Part shown: one piece after another, positions 42,871 through 64,000 of the stretch
Numbering within the stretch: the first letter of the stretch is position 1
Layout: each line of letters starts with the position of its first letter
Assembly: GCA_963978895.1 (NCBI GenBank)
Contig: OZ022243.1
Coordinates: 8,511,750-8,575,749 of the forward strand
Source of the DNA: Erpobdella octoculata
Lineage: Eukaryota; Annelida; Clitellata; Hirudinida; Erpobdellidae
Length of the DNA: 64,000 nt
Reading direction: 5' to 3'
Translations under genes and position numbers: made by a program
The notes under the pieces: generated by a model
The model's input: the letters and a program-made list of their open reading frames with translations, nothing else
The model's database searches: none
What the model was told of the DNA's origin: nothing

Positions 42871-43784
42871 CTTAATTTGAACATTTTTTGTATTTCTATA
42901 TCGAGTGTATTTGAAATCAAAGTTTGTGTTGAAAAACTTGTTTTTCCTCTACTTGTTTATGAATTCAAACGCTAATAAATCCACGCACTCACACTCGCAC
43001 ACAGACAGACAGAAAAATTAAACCTAAAAAGACCAAGAGTTTATTACACAATTACATCCTTTATATAACATTAATAAATATAAAAAAAACACCAACTGAC
43101 AGGCACATAACCACGTGACAGTCAACATCAACATTAAACACTAATGCATATGTTAACATTTATGAATTTCTAAATTTTATTGTTTGTTTAACTTGGACTA
43201 TTTAATGAATCTTTAAAAATCTGGAATCTTCCTAATGAAACAGACAAACAAACACTCTAAAAAAGATATGAAAAGAGAAACAGTTTAAAACTCAACAAAT
43301 ACGTGTGTTCACATAAACGTAAACAATTATGTAGCATCCGGTTAGTAATATAATGTTCCATGAAAAACACCTCCTGTTAGAGAAACTTAAAAGTTCAAAT
43401 AGTTGTTATTCAGGCTATCGTGAAGCCGCGGTCGGTGCTAAATGTGAATCTCTTCCACCTGTGATCAGCTTCAAACTTCCTAGCTGTTGAGTACGTTGCA
43501 GCATCTTCTATGAATTATTGTTTATTTGATGTTTGTTTGAACGACAACTGAGAGCCATAAAGCTAGTATTAAATTGTAAAACCGTGGCTTTGTTGTATGC
43601 GTAGATCCGAGAAAGTAACAAAGAACTTTTTCAGCGATATAAACAATTCTGGTAAACAAATCAACCTAAATGATAACAAATTTTGTAAATAAGCGTTGGG
43701 TTTTTTTTTAATAACATCTTATAAATGTTCATTAAAAATAGATAAGTTTCAAATAGTCTTTATGAAATTTAGACTTACGTAGTG

Positions 43785-43978
43785 GAAATAATGCAAGCTG
43801 TCGGCAGTTCGAACCTCGCCGGCGTCACCAGCGTAACTCCCTTAAGCAAGGAGTTCACTCACATTGCTGAAAGGGTAGGCGCCTATAAATGGCTGCCTCT
43901 GCAAGTACCCTGTCTCGCCTTCGAGCAAGACTTGTCTTGGAAAAGGCGTTGTAAAAGAGAAATGAAAAAAAAATTAAT
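43785..43978 (+). mobile_element. tRNA-like SINE candidate, copy 1
   Basis: It contains a perfect Pol III B-box, GTTCGAACC (within GGCAGTTCGAACCTCGCCGG). It is followed by GGGTAGGCGCCTATAAATGG and ends in an A-rich run. The segment GTGGGTAGGCGTCTATAAAT recurs at about 54708. The A-box is not clearly placed. Confidence 0.6.
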
Positions 43979-43979
43979 A

Positions 43980-45245
43980 ACTTCAGGAAATTCCAGGTTT
44001 CAGTTAGTTGAGGTTTTGTTTATCCATGTTTTCAATTTTTTAAACTTTTTAATGTTTTTATTTCAACAGAAAAACCAAATAAAATATTAAAAAATAACAT
44101 GTTATTAACACTACAAATGGTAATACTCATTTTGTACATCTGAGTACAAACAACACATATAAAAAAAGTTATATAACGCCCACTTTGGAATTTACTATTA
44201 TTAAATATTTCTTCTTCAGTCTTTAACTGTGCAGCAGTTTCAGAGAGACGCCATCGTTTGTAATTGATGTACAAATCTGACACTCTATAGGACGGTTAAG
44301 AATTATTTTCCATTCTTTCCAGTATCTGACCTCAAAAAAAAATTTATACGCATGCTAATAGTTGTACTCTTAGGTAGCTCAGTCAGCAAAACTTGCAAAT
44401 CCATTGGTTTATTATTTTTAATAATTTATTTAGGGTTTTTTTAACTAATGTTAATTTAATTTCTATCAGCTTTGTTGGTTTGTTGTGAATTGTCGTTTTT
44501 CTGTTATTTTGAAATAAAAAAACCAAACTGATATGTCTAAATTAGTGAAACAGTAAAAACTATTAACTATTTTCTTGTGCGACAACTTGAAATTGTAAAA
44601 CCGAAGTTTTTGACGACAGGAAAAAACAATCATTTAATAATAATGTTAGTAGTAATGGCCGTACCATTAAGGCGTTAAGGCGCTACTTCATATAGATATA
44701 CCAAAGCAGCGCCGGGAACGGCTCGTGCATATGGGATCACACAGTGTTACTTTCCATCCGCGCCTGTATCCAAGTAAATTTCGCATTTGCAAAACGATGT
44801 ACTTGAAAACGTTCCAAAAATGTTTTGAAAAAATGTTTTGATAATAAATAATAAGTTTTTTACGTATCTAAAGAAATCCCAGAATCCATATGCACAGAGA
44901 TAATCTCTAACAAACAATTAATAAACTTATATCATCCAAATGTTGCTGTGGTAAACGAAATTTAAAATTAAAACTGGTTGCTTATGCACATAACAGATTG
45001 AATTTTTTGCCCGATTACAAAGCAGCAGTGATACCAGTGTCAACAACAGTGATTAGGTTTTTTGCTTCTTATTTTATTTGTTTAACTAATTTTAGTGAGA
45101 AAAACACCCAAATTAAAGCAAATTAATTTATGCGTTAATCGGTTTTTGAATTTCATTTTAGTTTTTTGTCCTTCGACTTTGTCTGGGAACATTATTTTTT
45201 AAAATAACTCATGTTAGTTAAATAGAAGAGCACAATTTTTACAAC
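43980..45245. other. Gene-free stretch
   Basis: AT-rich. A locally GC-rich block at 44650-44770 (GTACCATTAAGGCGTTAAGG, GCAGCGCCGGGAACGGCTCG) may be a transposon remnant. Confidence 0.35.
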
Positions 45246-45248
45246 CTT

Positions 45249-45731
45249 AACAGACTGATTTGCTTTTTGTCAAAACACATTTTAGAGCCTCTACAACTTA
45301 CTAATTCTGATGCGCCCTTCTCGAATCTCTCATATTTCTCCTTCTCTTGTTCTTTTGCACTGCTTACCTTTTAGATATAGAGTGATTTTTAAAATATATC
45401 TTATCGTGTTTAAAATTAAAAATTCTAACTCTCCCTCGTATTTAAAAGATCTTATTAAAACTCCACATAAGTTAGGTTTAAGATCCTCTACTGCTAATCA
45501 TGCTTTTATATTCTCTGTAAAGCACTCTTTTGCTAAGCGCTCTTTCTTAATCTGGTCTCTTTCTCTGGAATTTTCTTCCATCTTTTCTCACTATGTCTTC
45601 ACTCCTCATTTCTTTCCGCAAGGTATGAAAACGTTGAATTTCAGTCAATCTGTAGCCGATCATTTTTGATCGACTCTTCGAAAAAAGTGCCATATAAAGC
45701 GAATTGATTGATTAATTGATTGATGGATTGA
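45249..45731 (+). pseudogene. LINE reverse-transcriptase C-terminus with TTGA tail (CR1/L2-like)
   Basis: The protein segment SPSLVLLHCLPFRYRVIFKI, then VFKIKNSNSPSYLKDLI and LGLRSSTANHAF, matches the conserved LHWLPV-x-x-RI-x-FK...PSYL-x-x-L pattern at the CR1/L2 ORF2 C-terminus. It ends at about 45667 and is followed by a short 3' UTR with AGTGCCATATAAAGCGAATT and (TTGA)n repeats, the usual tail of this clade. It is 5'-truncated. Confidence 0.8.
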
Positions 45732-47425
45732 TATATAATGAACGTACCACACTTTTATATATTGCTTAATTATTAACACAAAGAAATATTCTTTTTTTTG
45801 GTGCATTAAAAATAAAAGTGTATTTTTCATGTAGTTTTATTTTACTATTTTCAGACCTCAGGCGAAATTGATTAAGTTTAAAAAAATTGACGTAAGATTT
45901 CTTATCTGTTCCATTTCTGAAAACATAAATGAAGCGTTCAAAACAGAACTCTGGTTTAAAAAAATTCTTTTACAATTTTTGGAATAATGAAAACAAGATT
46001 GCTCCATTTTAGCTTCTTCATAAACATTACAAAATAGTTTTTTTAATGAATTTAATTCAATAATCAAAACGCAAACTCCGTCTTTATTATGTGAACACAG
46101 CTTAAGCTATATAAGTTTCGTGTTGCAGCTAATAGTTTAATTAAAAGTAAATTCAGTAATTACTTATGTAAATTTTTATTGCAACGCTTTTATCGTTTAC
46201 TTTACATCAGTTAACAAAAACTCAAGCTCATCACGTTCTAACTAAAATAGTAAGTAGAATATAATATCAAATAACCATTCAACTTTGTATTTTTAATTTT
46301 TTGTTTTGCAATAAAACAATATAAAATACTTGTTTTGTTAAATTCGTATCATCTAAGCTTAATATGTCAGTTTTTATTTACTTGACGTTTATGCTAAAAA
46401 GTTCAGACCTTTAGGTATTTGAAAGGTTTGTAGAATTAGTTAAATTATTCTACTCTGACAAGCAACAGACATCAGACGATGGACAAGTAAAACTAATTTA
46501 AAGCTGGAGTGCATGAGTTATTAGTACCAAATAAACCGTTAACAAAAGCTTTAAAATAACAGAAAATTAGACAACAAAATACGTTTTTGTAGAAACTGAA
46601 TTTAATTCTATTTATTGCCTAATTCTATTTAGTCACCTTTTGCAATTGATATTTTGCAGTGTTTTTATTTTGTTTCTTATCTCTCGTTTTAAGAATTCAA
46701 ACTATTTAAAAATGTACTGAAGAATATTTTATTTAAATTTTCTGCATAACATACCAGCAAGTTTTTTTTTGGGTTGAGTTTACAACTGTGTTTTTATTAC
46801 CTCTTTTTCAATTATATTTTTTTTAATTGTGAAAACTTGACATTTGTTATTATGGTAGAACGATTTTAGTTTTTAAGTGAGACATCACTGTCACCATTTC
46901 AATTTATTCCTAATTTATGGTTTTTTGGCGTGGTTATTAAGTTAAAACAATTTTGATATTACTTTTATACAATCCACACAATTGTAAAAATGTTTAGAAA
47001 CACCTCTGAGAATGTAATCGGTATAAGTTCTTATTTCATGTCAAAACGCTTGCATGGCAGCTGCGGTTTCTGATTCCTTACTAATTTCTACATGATCAGT
47101 TTTCAATAATAAATAATAATACTTTGAACAATTTGCACAATTGATATCTTTGTTAAAATTTGTTTAAAGCAGTTAGGTGCCAATCCAATGAAAATTGTAC
47201 GGTGAAATAGTAAATAAATAAATAAACCGATCAATTTTGGTGTTTGCTCATCCATGTATTACTTGATGCTCAATTTTGCAGATTGCTAATTTTTTGATCA
47301 CAACAATTGAACTTCACTATTGAATGTGTATTTTTTGTTAATTAAAAATAACCGGCTACCTCGTTTTACTTAAATTTTAACAAAAACTAATAAAACATTT
47401 AATAAAATGAAAATTCATATTGTGT
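45732..47425. other. AT-rich gene-free stretch
   Basis: Nothing recognisable was found. Confidence 0.45.
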
Positions 47426-47429
47426 TTGA

Positions 47430-47668
47430 TGACAGACACCTCTGATTAGCCTATGAGGATCATCCGATGATGATTAAATTGCTAGCTGCAGGGGAGGTTA
47501 CTTTGCCAGTCCTTGTCCAACTTATTGCACTTATTAGTTAGCTGGTTGGAGTGAGTCGAGTCATGTGCCCACGAAAGCCAGCATAAGCACGTCACCAAAC
47601 ACTAAAACATACATACCGTCTAAATGGTTTAATTGACAGATACAGACGTAAATCAAACCACACACACT
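47430..47668 (+). mobile_element. SINE-like family S, copy 5
   Basis: It carries GCCTATGAGGATCATCCGAT, AAATTGCTAGCTGCAGGGGA, CCTTGTCCAACTTATTGCAC, GAGTGAGTCGAGTCATGTGC and AATCAAACCACACACAC. An internal segment is deleted after CACGAAAGCC. Confidence 0.75.
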
Positions 47669-48004
47669 TAACTGTGGGGCTAGATTTCTTTTTTTATTCA
47701 AACCATCACAATTTCATTGGAATAAAAAATAATAAGATGTAAACTTGTGTTTAGTTTTTATTTTGGTGTTTTAAATGTTGTCCTGAAAATCTCATAAAAA
47801 TTCGTGTCGGCTTCTAGAGATATACAAAGTTAAAAATCATAAAAATCGTTTTTAATGCGAATTTCCTGCTTCCTATGTTTTAATTGCTATTTGAAAACAA
47901 TGCTATAAAAAGTGAAAATAACAGGTAAATGAAAAACGAGTTTTTCAACAGAAACTTTGATTTCAAATAAACTCGATTTAGAAATACGAAAAATGTTTAA
48001 ATTA

Positions 48005-48095
48005 AGTTTTTTAAATTGAATTATGTATTGTCATCCAATATAAAACTATGCTGAAAGTTTCGGCTTTTTAGCTAGTCAAAAAGCTGGTTAAATTG
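48005..48095 (-). repeat. Dispersed repeat D, copy
   Basis: It holds TATTGTCATCCAATATAAAA, CTATGCTGAAAGTTTCGGC and TAGCTAGTCAAAAAGCTGG. Confidence 0.7.
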
Positions 48096-48099
48096 GAAT

Positions 48100-49054
48100 G
48101 TAAAAAAATAAATACTTTTATTCTGAGCCAGTTATTCTGATTTAGAACGTAATTACTTAACGCTTAATTTAAACAAATGTACGAATGGTGTGAATATGCA
48201 CAAGTAATACTGTGGTTGTTAATAAAACTTCAAACAAAATCCCCTAAGTTGTTGTTGACTGCTCAGTGTTAAGTATTTTAAAAGATACATTATTGTAAAA
48301 ATTGAAATCAAATTATTCAATACGGGAAGCACCACTAGCAAGTGAACAAAGTTCAAATCAGCACTTGACAATCTGTTTAAATAAGTAAATTCCGTTGAGA
48401 ATAATGAGTTCAAAAAGTCTATATTGTCGTTCTTTAAATTGGTTTATATAGTGGTTGAGATTATATCAAACCAGGACGAAATAATTTGTGTTTTACAAAC
48501 AAAATTAGCCGTACAAGGAAAGCAGATTAAAGCTGTACATGAAAAGATAGTTGTTTTTTATAGGCAACGAATGAAAACTTTAATGAATGGAATACATCAG
48601 CTTATGATACCACCCTACCATATTTACATTTTTGTACAATACCCTGGAAATTTCCATTCTATTCAATTGTTAGCTGTTGGCTGGTAATTTCAGTACGCTA
48701 CGCTCCACACAACTATCATCCTCACTGTCAATATCAGAATAATCCACAGAAAGAAATACATATAACTTAAAATGTTATGCAATCTTCAAGAAACCACAAA
48801 GCTTACATCAGCAGTATTATATTCATTGTCATCGCCAGAGGTCGTTATCTGTTTAGTCACGTTCACGATTTTATAACTCAAAACACTTGACATTTTTTAA
48901 ATGCAAAAAACGGTTAATAAAATTTTATTAAATAATTCAAAACACAAATGCAAGCTGCTTCTAACAAATTTCAAAGATATTTAGTTTCTTCTACTATAAT
49001 TGAAAAACACCACCAGCTAACAACGACTCATTTTTATAAATTCTGCATCGACTG
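48100..49054. other. Gene-free stretch with an unassigned ORF
   Basis: An 87-codon open frame on the plus strand (48424-48687) has mixed composition but no recognised motif, and no splice signals place it in a gene. I regard it as unassigned. Confidence 0.35.
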
Positions 49055-49065
49055 CTGTGATTTGG

Positions 49066-49329
49066 ACATCTGGAGGAGGGTGGCGGAGCGATACCATAGC
49101 CTATGAGGATAATCCGAGGCTGGTTTAGAATGCTAGCTGCAGGGGAGGTCGATTCGCCGGTCTTTGTCCAACTTATTGCACTTATTAGTTGGCGGGCTGG
49201 AGTGAGTCGATCCATGTGCCCTGGACTCCCTGCCTCAAAGCCAACATAAGCACGTCACCAAAACTCAATTATACATACCGTAGTCTAAATTGTCTTATTG
49301 ACAGATACAGACGTTAAACAAACCACACA
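49066..49329 (+). mobile_element. SINE-like family S, copy 6 (11-bp TSD)
   Basis: It is flanked by perfect 11-bp duplications CTGTGATTTGG (49055-49065 and 49330-49340), so the 264-bp element is precisely bounded. It begins ACATCTGGAGGAGGGTGGCG, continues GAGCGATACCATAGCCTATG and ends AACAAACCACACA. TSD length and lack of terminal inverted repeats indicate target-primed retrotransposition. Confidence 0.87.
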
Positions 49330-49369
49330 CTGTGATTTGGTTGTTCTGCGCTGATAAGCGCGTCTCTGA

Positions 49370-50290
49370 TCGATATGTGCAGCGGACGCTGAAAAGTACC
49401 GCGAACACTATAAAGGTGAAGAGCGCGTGGGTGCCTTCTACTGCTACCTACACAAAATGACAGTAGCCAAAATGTAAGATTGGAAACGTAATAAACAAGC
49501 TGCGGGTGTGTTGAATGATAGCTCAGCATTCGCGCTGTAATTTCCATCAGAAATCAAAATCATTTTTTATTTGCAAATTTGGACATCTCAGTTTTTTTAC
49601 ATCACTGGTGGGTGTTTAGAAAAAATTTCTCCAAAGATTTAAAATATCATGAATTTGAAAGCCAGAATTCAAAATAAGTGACAGGTCAAACTGCATTGCC
49701 ATGGCCTCAGTTTTAAATACGTCGGTATCAATAAGGAAAAAGACAACTTTTGAAAAAGCGGCAATATTCCCATTAATTTCCACTGTTTTCTCACCTGTGA
49801 GACAAACCAAAAAAAATTATTGAAAGCGGTTGTTTAGAAAACACCTGGATGGGGTGGAATAAACCATCAAATTTATTAATTCATATAGAATAAAATTGGT
49901 TCAACTTCCTCTTGTAGCCTAGGGAGCCATATTAACAAAAATGATTTTCTAAATCGCATGTAAAGGATCAGCGCGACAACGACGTTTATCGGACTTTATC
50001 ATATTCATTTATACTTCACTTGGTAGTTTCCAACTAACATTAAAAAAACACCATCTTTTGAAGTTATCCTATTTGTATAAGTGTTTTGCCGTGCAGCTAG
50101 AGTGAGTCAAGACCGTTGCCTTCTCAGGGCTTGAAAGCGCTGGGAAAGCTTTAAGCCTTGAGCGTTACCACTAGATGAGCAGCTCTTGCGGAAGCTAAAA
50201 AGGACCGCGAGCTCTATAAAGGTGGTGTGGATCGGCGGTTTTACAACCCGTGATTTGCGTACCTACGGGCACGTGAAAGGATAAATTTAA
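49370..50290 (+). mobile_element. TATA-block element, long copy B, two TATA blocks
   Basis: A first TATA block (GTACCGCGAACACTATAAAG, TATAAA 49409-49414) and a second (GACCGCGAGCTCTATAAAGG, TATAAA 50215-50220) are about 800 bp apart in direct orientation. Each is followed by a GCTACCTA or GTACCTAC motif. The interval is collinear with 30500-31350. Two direct TATA-bearing blocks around a non-coding interior resemble a TRIM-like element. Confidence 0.6.
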
Positions 50291-50450
50291 AAAAATTTTA
50301 TAGTTGCTCTTTATCTAGAATTTAGACGCATAACTAATGTCTACAAATTAATGTTATAGCCTTGCTACAAAATTATAACTAAAATAAATCATAACAAAAT
50401 AAATAGCTTCATAAATAAAAATGGTTAAAATTTAAAGAGCTTCTTTAACA

Positions 50451-52500
50451 GACGGCACTCTGAAAAGAAAACCATTGGAAATTGCAAATACTTTCAATAT
50501 CTACTTCGCATCAGTTTTCAAAATGATGATTGCAGTAACCCTGTTATTCCTGCAATATCATTTACGGAGAAGCCAAACATAGAGTTCACTCCAGATATTG
50601 TTTTCATAACCCCTCTGGGTCTCAAATCTTCACTGTCTGCAGGACCTAACGGTATCCCAAACTTGTTTCTAAAAAAATGTGCCTAATCACTTTACATCCC
50701 ACTATCCTTATTATTTGATATCTTTTTCAAGAACCAAAGATAACCTCTCCCATTTACAAAAAAGGTCCCACAACATCTCTTGAAAACCAGGTTCGATCCA
50801 AAGCATGTAACTTTTTTTTCTATTGCTGAGAAGGTAGAGCATCCACATCGTCTAATTACAACCTTTAATAATGGGAGAGAAGGAAAACGTTCATTATTTA
50901 ATATCTGACAGTTCGATAAAAACCAAAAACAAACCGTCATTTATCACGGGCTATTTCTAGTAAATATCGAAAACTGAATCAATTTAGCTTAGCGTTAGCG
51001 GCCTTCTATTATTTACGTTTACGTCTTTACTTTATTGCATTTTGTTGGTTTGCAGCTTTGTTTTATTGTTTCCAATTGATAATTATCTACAGATATCTTC
51101 TGCTTTTTTTTGTTTTCATTTCTTATTTGTTTTACTTCGTTTTTATGCTGTTAAACTTTGCATCTCAGCGAATTCAGTTCAGTCTCACCGTTACTTTTCT
51201 TCTGTGGGACACACAATAACTGACATATGGTCAAGCCTCTCTGCGGAAAAAGTGTAATCAATAGAACTTATTAGATTGGCTATGCGTGCAGGCATTCTGA
51301 ACCACTCTTGATGTATTTTAAAATTTTTACATGTTAATATACATGTTTTCAGAATATTTTTGTTGTTGGGTTGGGTCAGGAATTTCCATCTTATGCTGGG
51401 TTGGGATAGGCTGGATATGTCAGTTGGTGGGTTGAGTTGGGTTGGGTCGCTGAAAATGGACCCATGGACACCTCTGAATGAAATATTTGTTACATAACAA
51501 CTTATTGAGTGCTGCCGAAACGGTTTTTTCTTGGCTCGATCAACAACTCCAACTAACATCCTCGAATGCGCCCAACAATGGACCGATGCCATAAAACAGG
51601 CAACACTTAGACATCATCAGGGGCGCAACCAGCAAAAAAATGCTGGAGGAGCTCAAGTGTGAAAAAGGAAAAAAGCCCGCCGCAGCCGAAAAAATTGTTT
51701 GACTATCTTTAGTCTGCAGTCTTTTTTGGTATCTTTAATAATTTAATAATGGAAGGAAAGAAAGACTGCAAACTGAAGATAGTCAAACTCAGTTTTCAAA
51801 CCACCCCACCCCCAAACCCAAAGAAAAAACTCTTATATTTGGAAAAACTGTAGGGCCTTCCGATTTGGCCTCGGAGGGGGGCTTGCAAAAGTTTTGAAAA
51901 GGAAAGAAAGCCCGCCGCAAGAGAAATTTTTTTGACTACTTTTGCAGTTTTTTTTTTGGTTTCTTTAAAAATTTATTAATGATAGAATGAAGACAGTCAA
52001 AATCAGTCTTAAACCAGTTAAAGAAAGTGTAAAAAACAATTTATGAATAAATGTAGCACCCCCACCCCCTATCCAAAAAACTCATCGAATTTGGAAAAAT
52101 TGCAGGTCCCTCCGATTTGGCCTGGGGCTTGGTCCCCCTGCCCCCCCTAGTTGCGCCCTGGACATCATCTATTTGGATTTTTGCAAGGCATTCGACTCTG
52201 TCTCGCACGTTAAACTTATGAATATAGATTTCTACCTATGGTTTTGGTAATAATATGAAAGGCTGGCTTATAGATTTTCCTAAATTGAGGTCACAAAGAA
52301 TCACCATTAATGGCTCTATCTGTGATGAGGCTTCTGTCACAGGTGGAGTTCCTCAGGGCAATATCTGGGGCCAACCTTATTCATACTCATAAATGATCTA
52401 CCCAGCACTTTTTCTAATTCGTTTGAGAGTCTGACGTCTCACTTTTGTGGTCCACGACCGTCCACGGCACAGAGTTCACACCGTTCACACGTGCTATGAT
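50451..52500 (+). pseudogene. Jockey-like LINE ORF2 (reverse transcriptase), broken
   Basis: Readable blocks in order: ANTFNIYFASVFK, then LKSSLSAGPNGIPNLFLKKC (50490-50685, stop after), RNGFFLARSTTPTNILECAQ and QWTDAI (51517-51600), YLDFCKAFDSVSH (52169-52210; the catalytic-palm KAFD region), RITINGSICDEASVTGGVPQ and G (52296-52360). It has stops and frameshifts. A complete 543-bp hAT element sits at 51618-52160, and unrelated T-rich sequence lies at about 50900-51515. It is not functional. Confidence 0.82.
51618..52160. mobile_element. hAT-type element, 543 bp, nested in LINE
   Basis: The terminal inverted repeats are CAGGGGCGCAACCAGC (left) and CTAGTTGCGCCCTG (right). It is flanked by perfect 8-bp duplications GACATCAT (51610-51617 and 52161-52168). 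The interior is two diverged halves that share AAAGCCCGCCGCA and TTTGACTA motifs. It is non-autonomous. It inserted after the LINE was already present. Confidence 0.94.
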
Positions 52501-52734
52501 GAGAATATAAGCCGGCGATGCTTTGAAATAGTAACAAGTAAAAGTTAATTTAAAAAAATTAAAAATATGCCATTAAGAAAGCTAAAAAAATTTCATAGTG
52601 ACATTACTGACATTGTATCGTAAAAATACTACGCCGGTGAATAGCAAACAAAAGATTAAAATTACTATAAGCTGTAAATTACACATATGCTTACGATGAG
52701 TTGTTAATGAAGCATACTACTTTCTTTTTTTATA

Positions 52735-52800
52735 GTTTTTATATAGTCCTTTTCACCAGGTGTTTTAAGACTGATGATCTCCTACTTCCTACTTAGACAA
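52735..52800 (-). repeat. A-tailed SINE-like repeat, fragment
   Basis: It keeps AGTCCTTTTCACCAGGTGTT and TTAAGACTGATG. Upstream (52605-52650) GACATTGTATCGTAAAAATA matches the other end of the family. Confidence 0.5.
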
Positions 52801-53185
52801 CAAATGAAAACAAATATTGATATCCTTCAGGTTTTGGAGTGAATTTTAATTTAGCTAACTAAAAAATAATTTTTTGTATAAGTGTTAACAGTTTTGAACA
52901 AATTGTTCACGCATTTTTACTACCTGCAATTTAAATTTTAATCATGGTTATCACCTGATTTGGGATCTTTCTTAAGTTGGCAGGTGAAGCTCGAAAAGTT
53001 AGGTGTTATTAACGAGTTGAGATAAACAACAAAATCTTCATCGCGGTAGAATGTTTCGATAACGATAATCGTATCTCTGCCTGAACTTCTGAAAGAAAAT
53101 AATTTTTGAATTTCAATTTAAATTAAAAAACAAAACCAAAAAACGTCGGAATCGCTGCGAGATTATTTACTGAAAAAGCAGAAAT

Positions 53186-64000
<10,815 letters not shown>

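Noticed and set aside
48424..48687. 87-codon frame as a small gene
   Set aside because: No recognised motif, no matching splice context, and neighbouring sequence is repeat-derived.

Overview
This is a eukaryotic, AT-rich, repeat-laden window from an animal, most likely an invertebrate. The evidence is multi-exon genes with GT-AG introns, a clear animal polarity gene (scribble), and many Helitrons, hAT elements, SINE-like repeats, CR1/jockey-like LINE fragments and micro/minisatellites. A lophotrochozoan such as an annelid or leech would fit, but that is only an impression. There are no operons, CRISPR arrays or other prokaryotic features. Layout: (1) 664-6488, minus strand: the first three coding exons of a Ser/Tyr-rich protein that I cannot name. 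Its 5.2 kb first intron holds a composite Helitron and an 8-bp-TSD hAT MITE. (2) 6.5-53 kb: about 46.7 kb of gene-poor sequence made largely of transposons. It holds a decayed Helitron helicase with an intact 3' terminus, a Helitron carrying about 1.5 kb of pure (GAGT)n, and several non-autonomous Helitrons with an 18-bp minisatellite that is open in all three frames. It also holds hAT relics (one with a BED-finger remnant), an A-tailed SINE-like family, a second SINE-like family of six copies (some with clear target-site duplications), a TATA-box-bearing repeat family of six copies, and three LINE reverse-transcriptase fragments. One LINE is split by a complete 543-bp hAT element. (3) 53186-64000, plus strand: the 5' part of a scribble orthologue (LAP family). 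I resolve 22 exons with matching phases, encoding about 869 residues: an N-terminal leucine-rich-repeat block, a LAP-specific linker, PDZ1 and most of PDZ2. The gene runs off the right edge. The two genes are divergently transcribed. I found no convincing new enzymatic or defence system. The most unusual material is structural. In scribble, tandem repeats copy exon-intron junctions at introns 5, 6 and 12, and introns 5-7 all begin GTTTGT with repeats at or close to the splice site. A Helitron terminus appears to have seeded a giant tetranucleotide array. Two independent copies exist of a Helitron that contains another Helitron in inverted orientation. All assignments are by reading; no alignments or databases were used.
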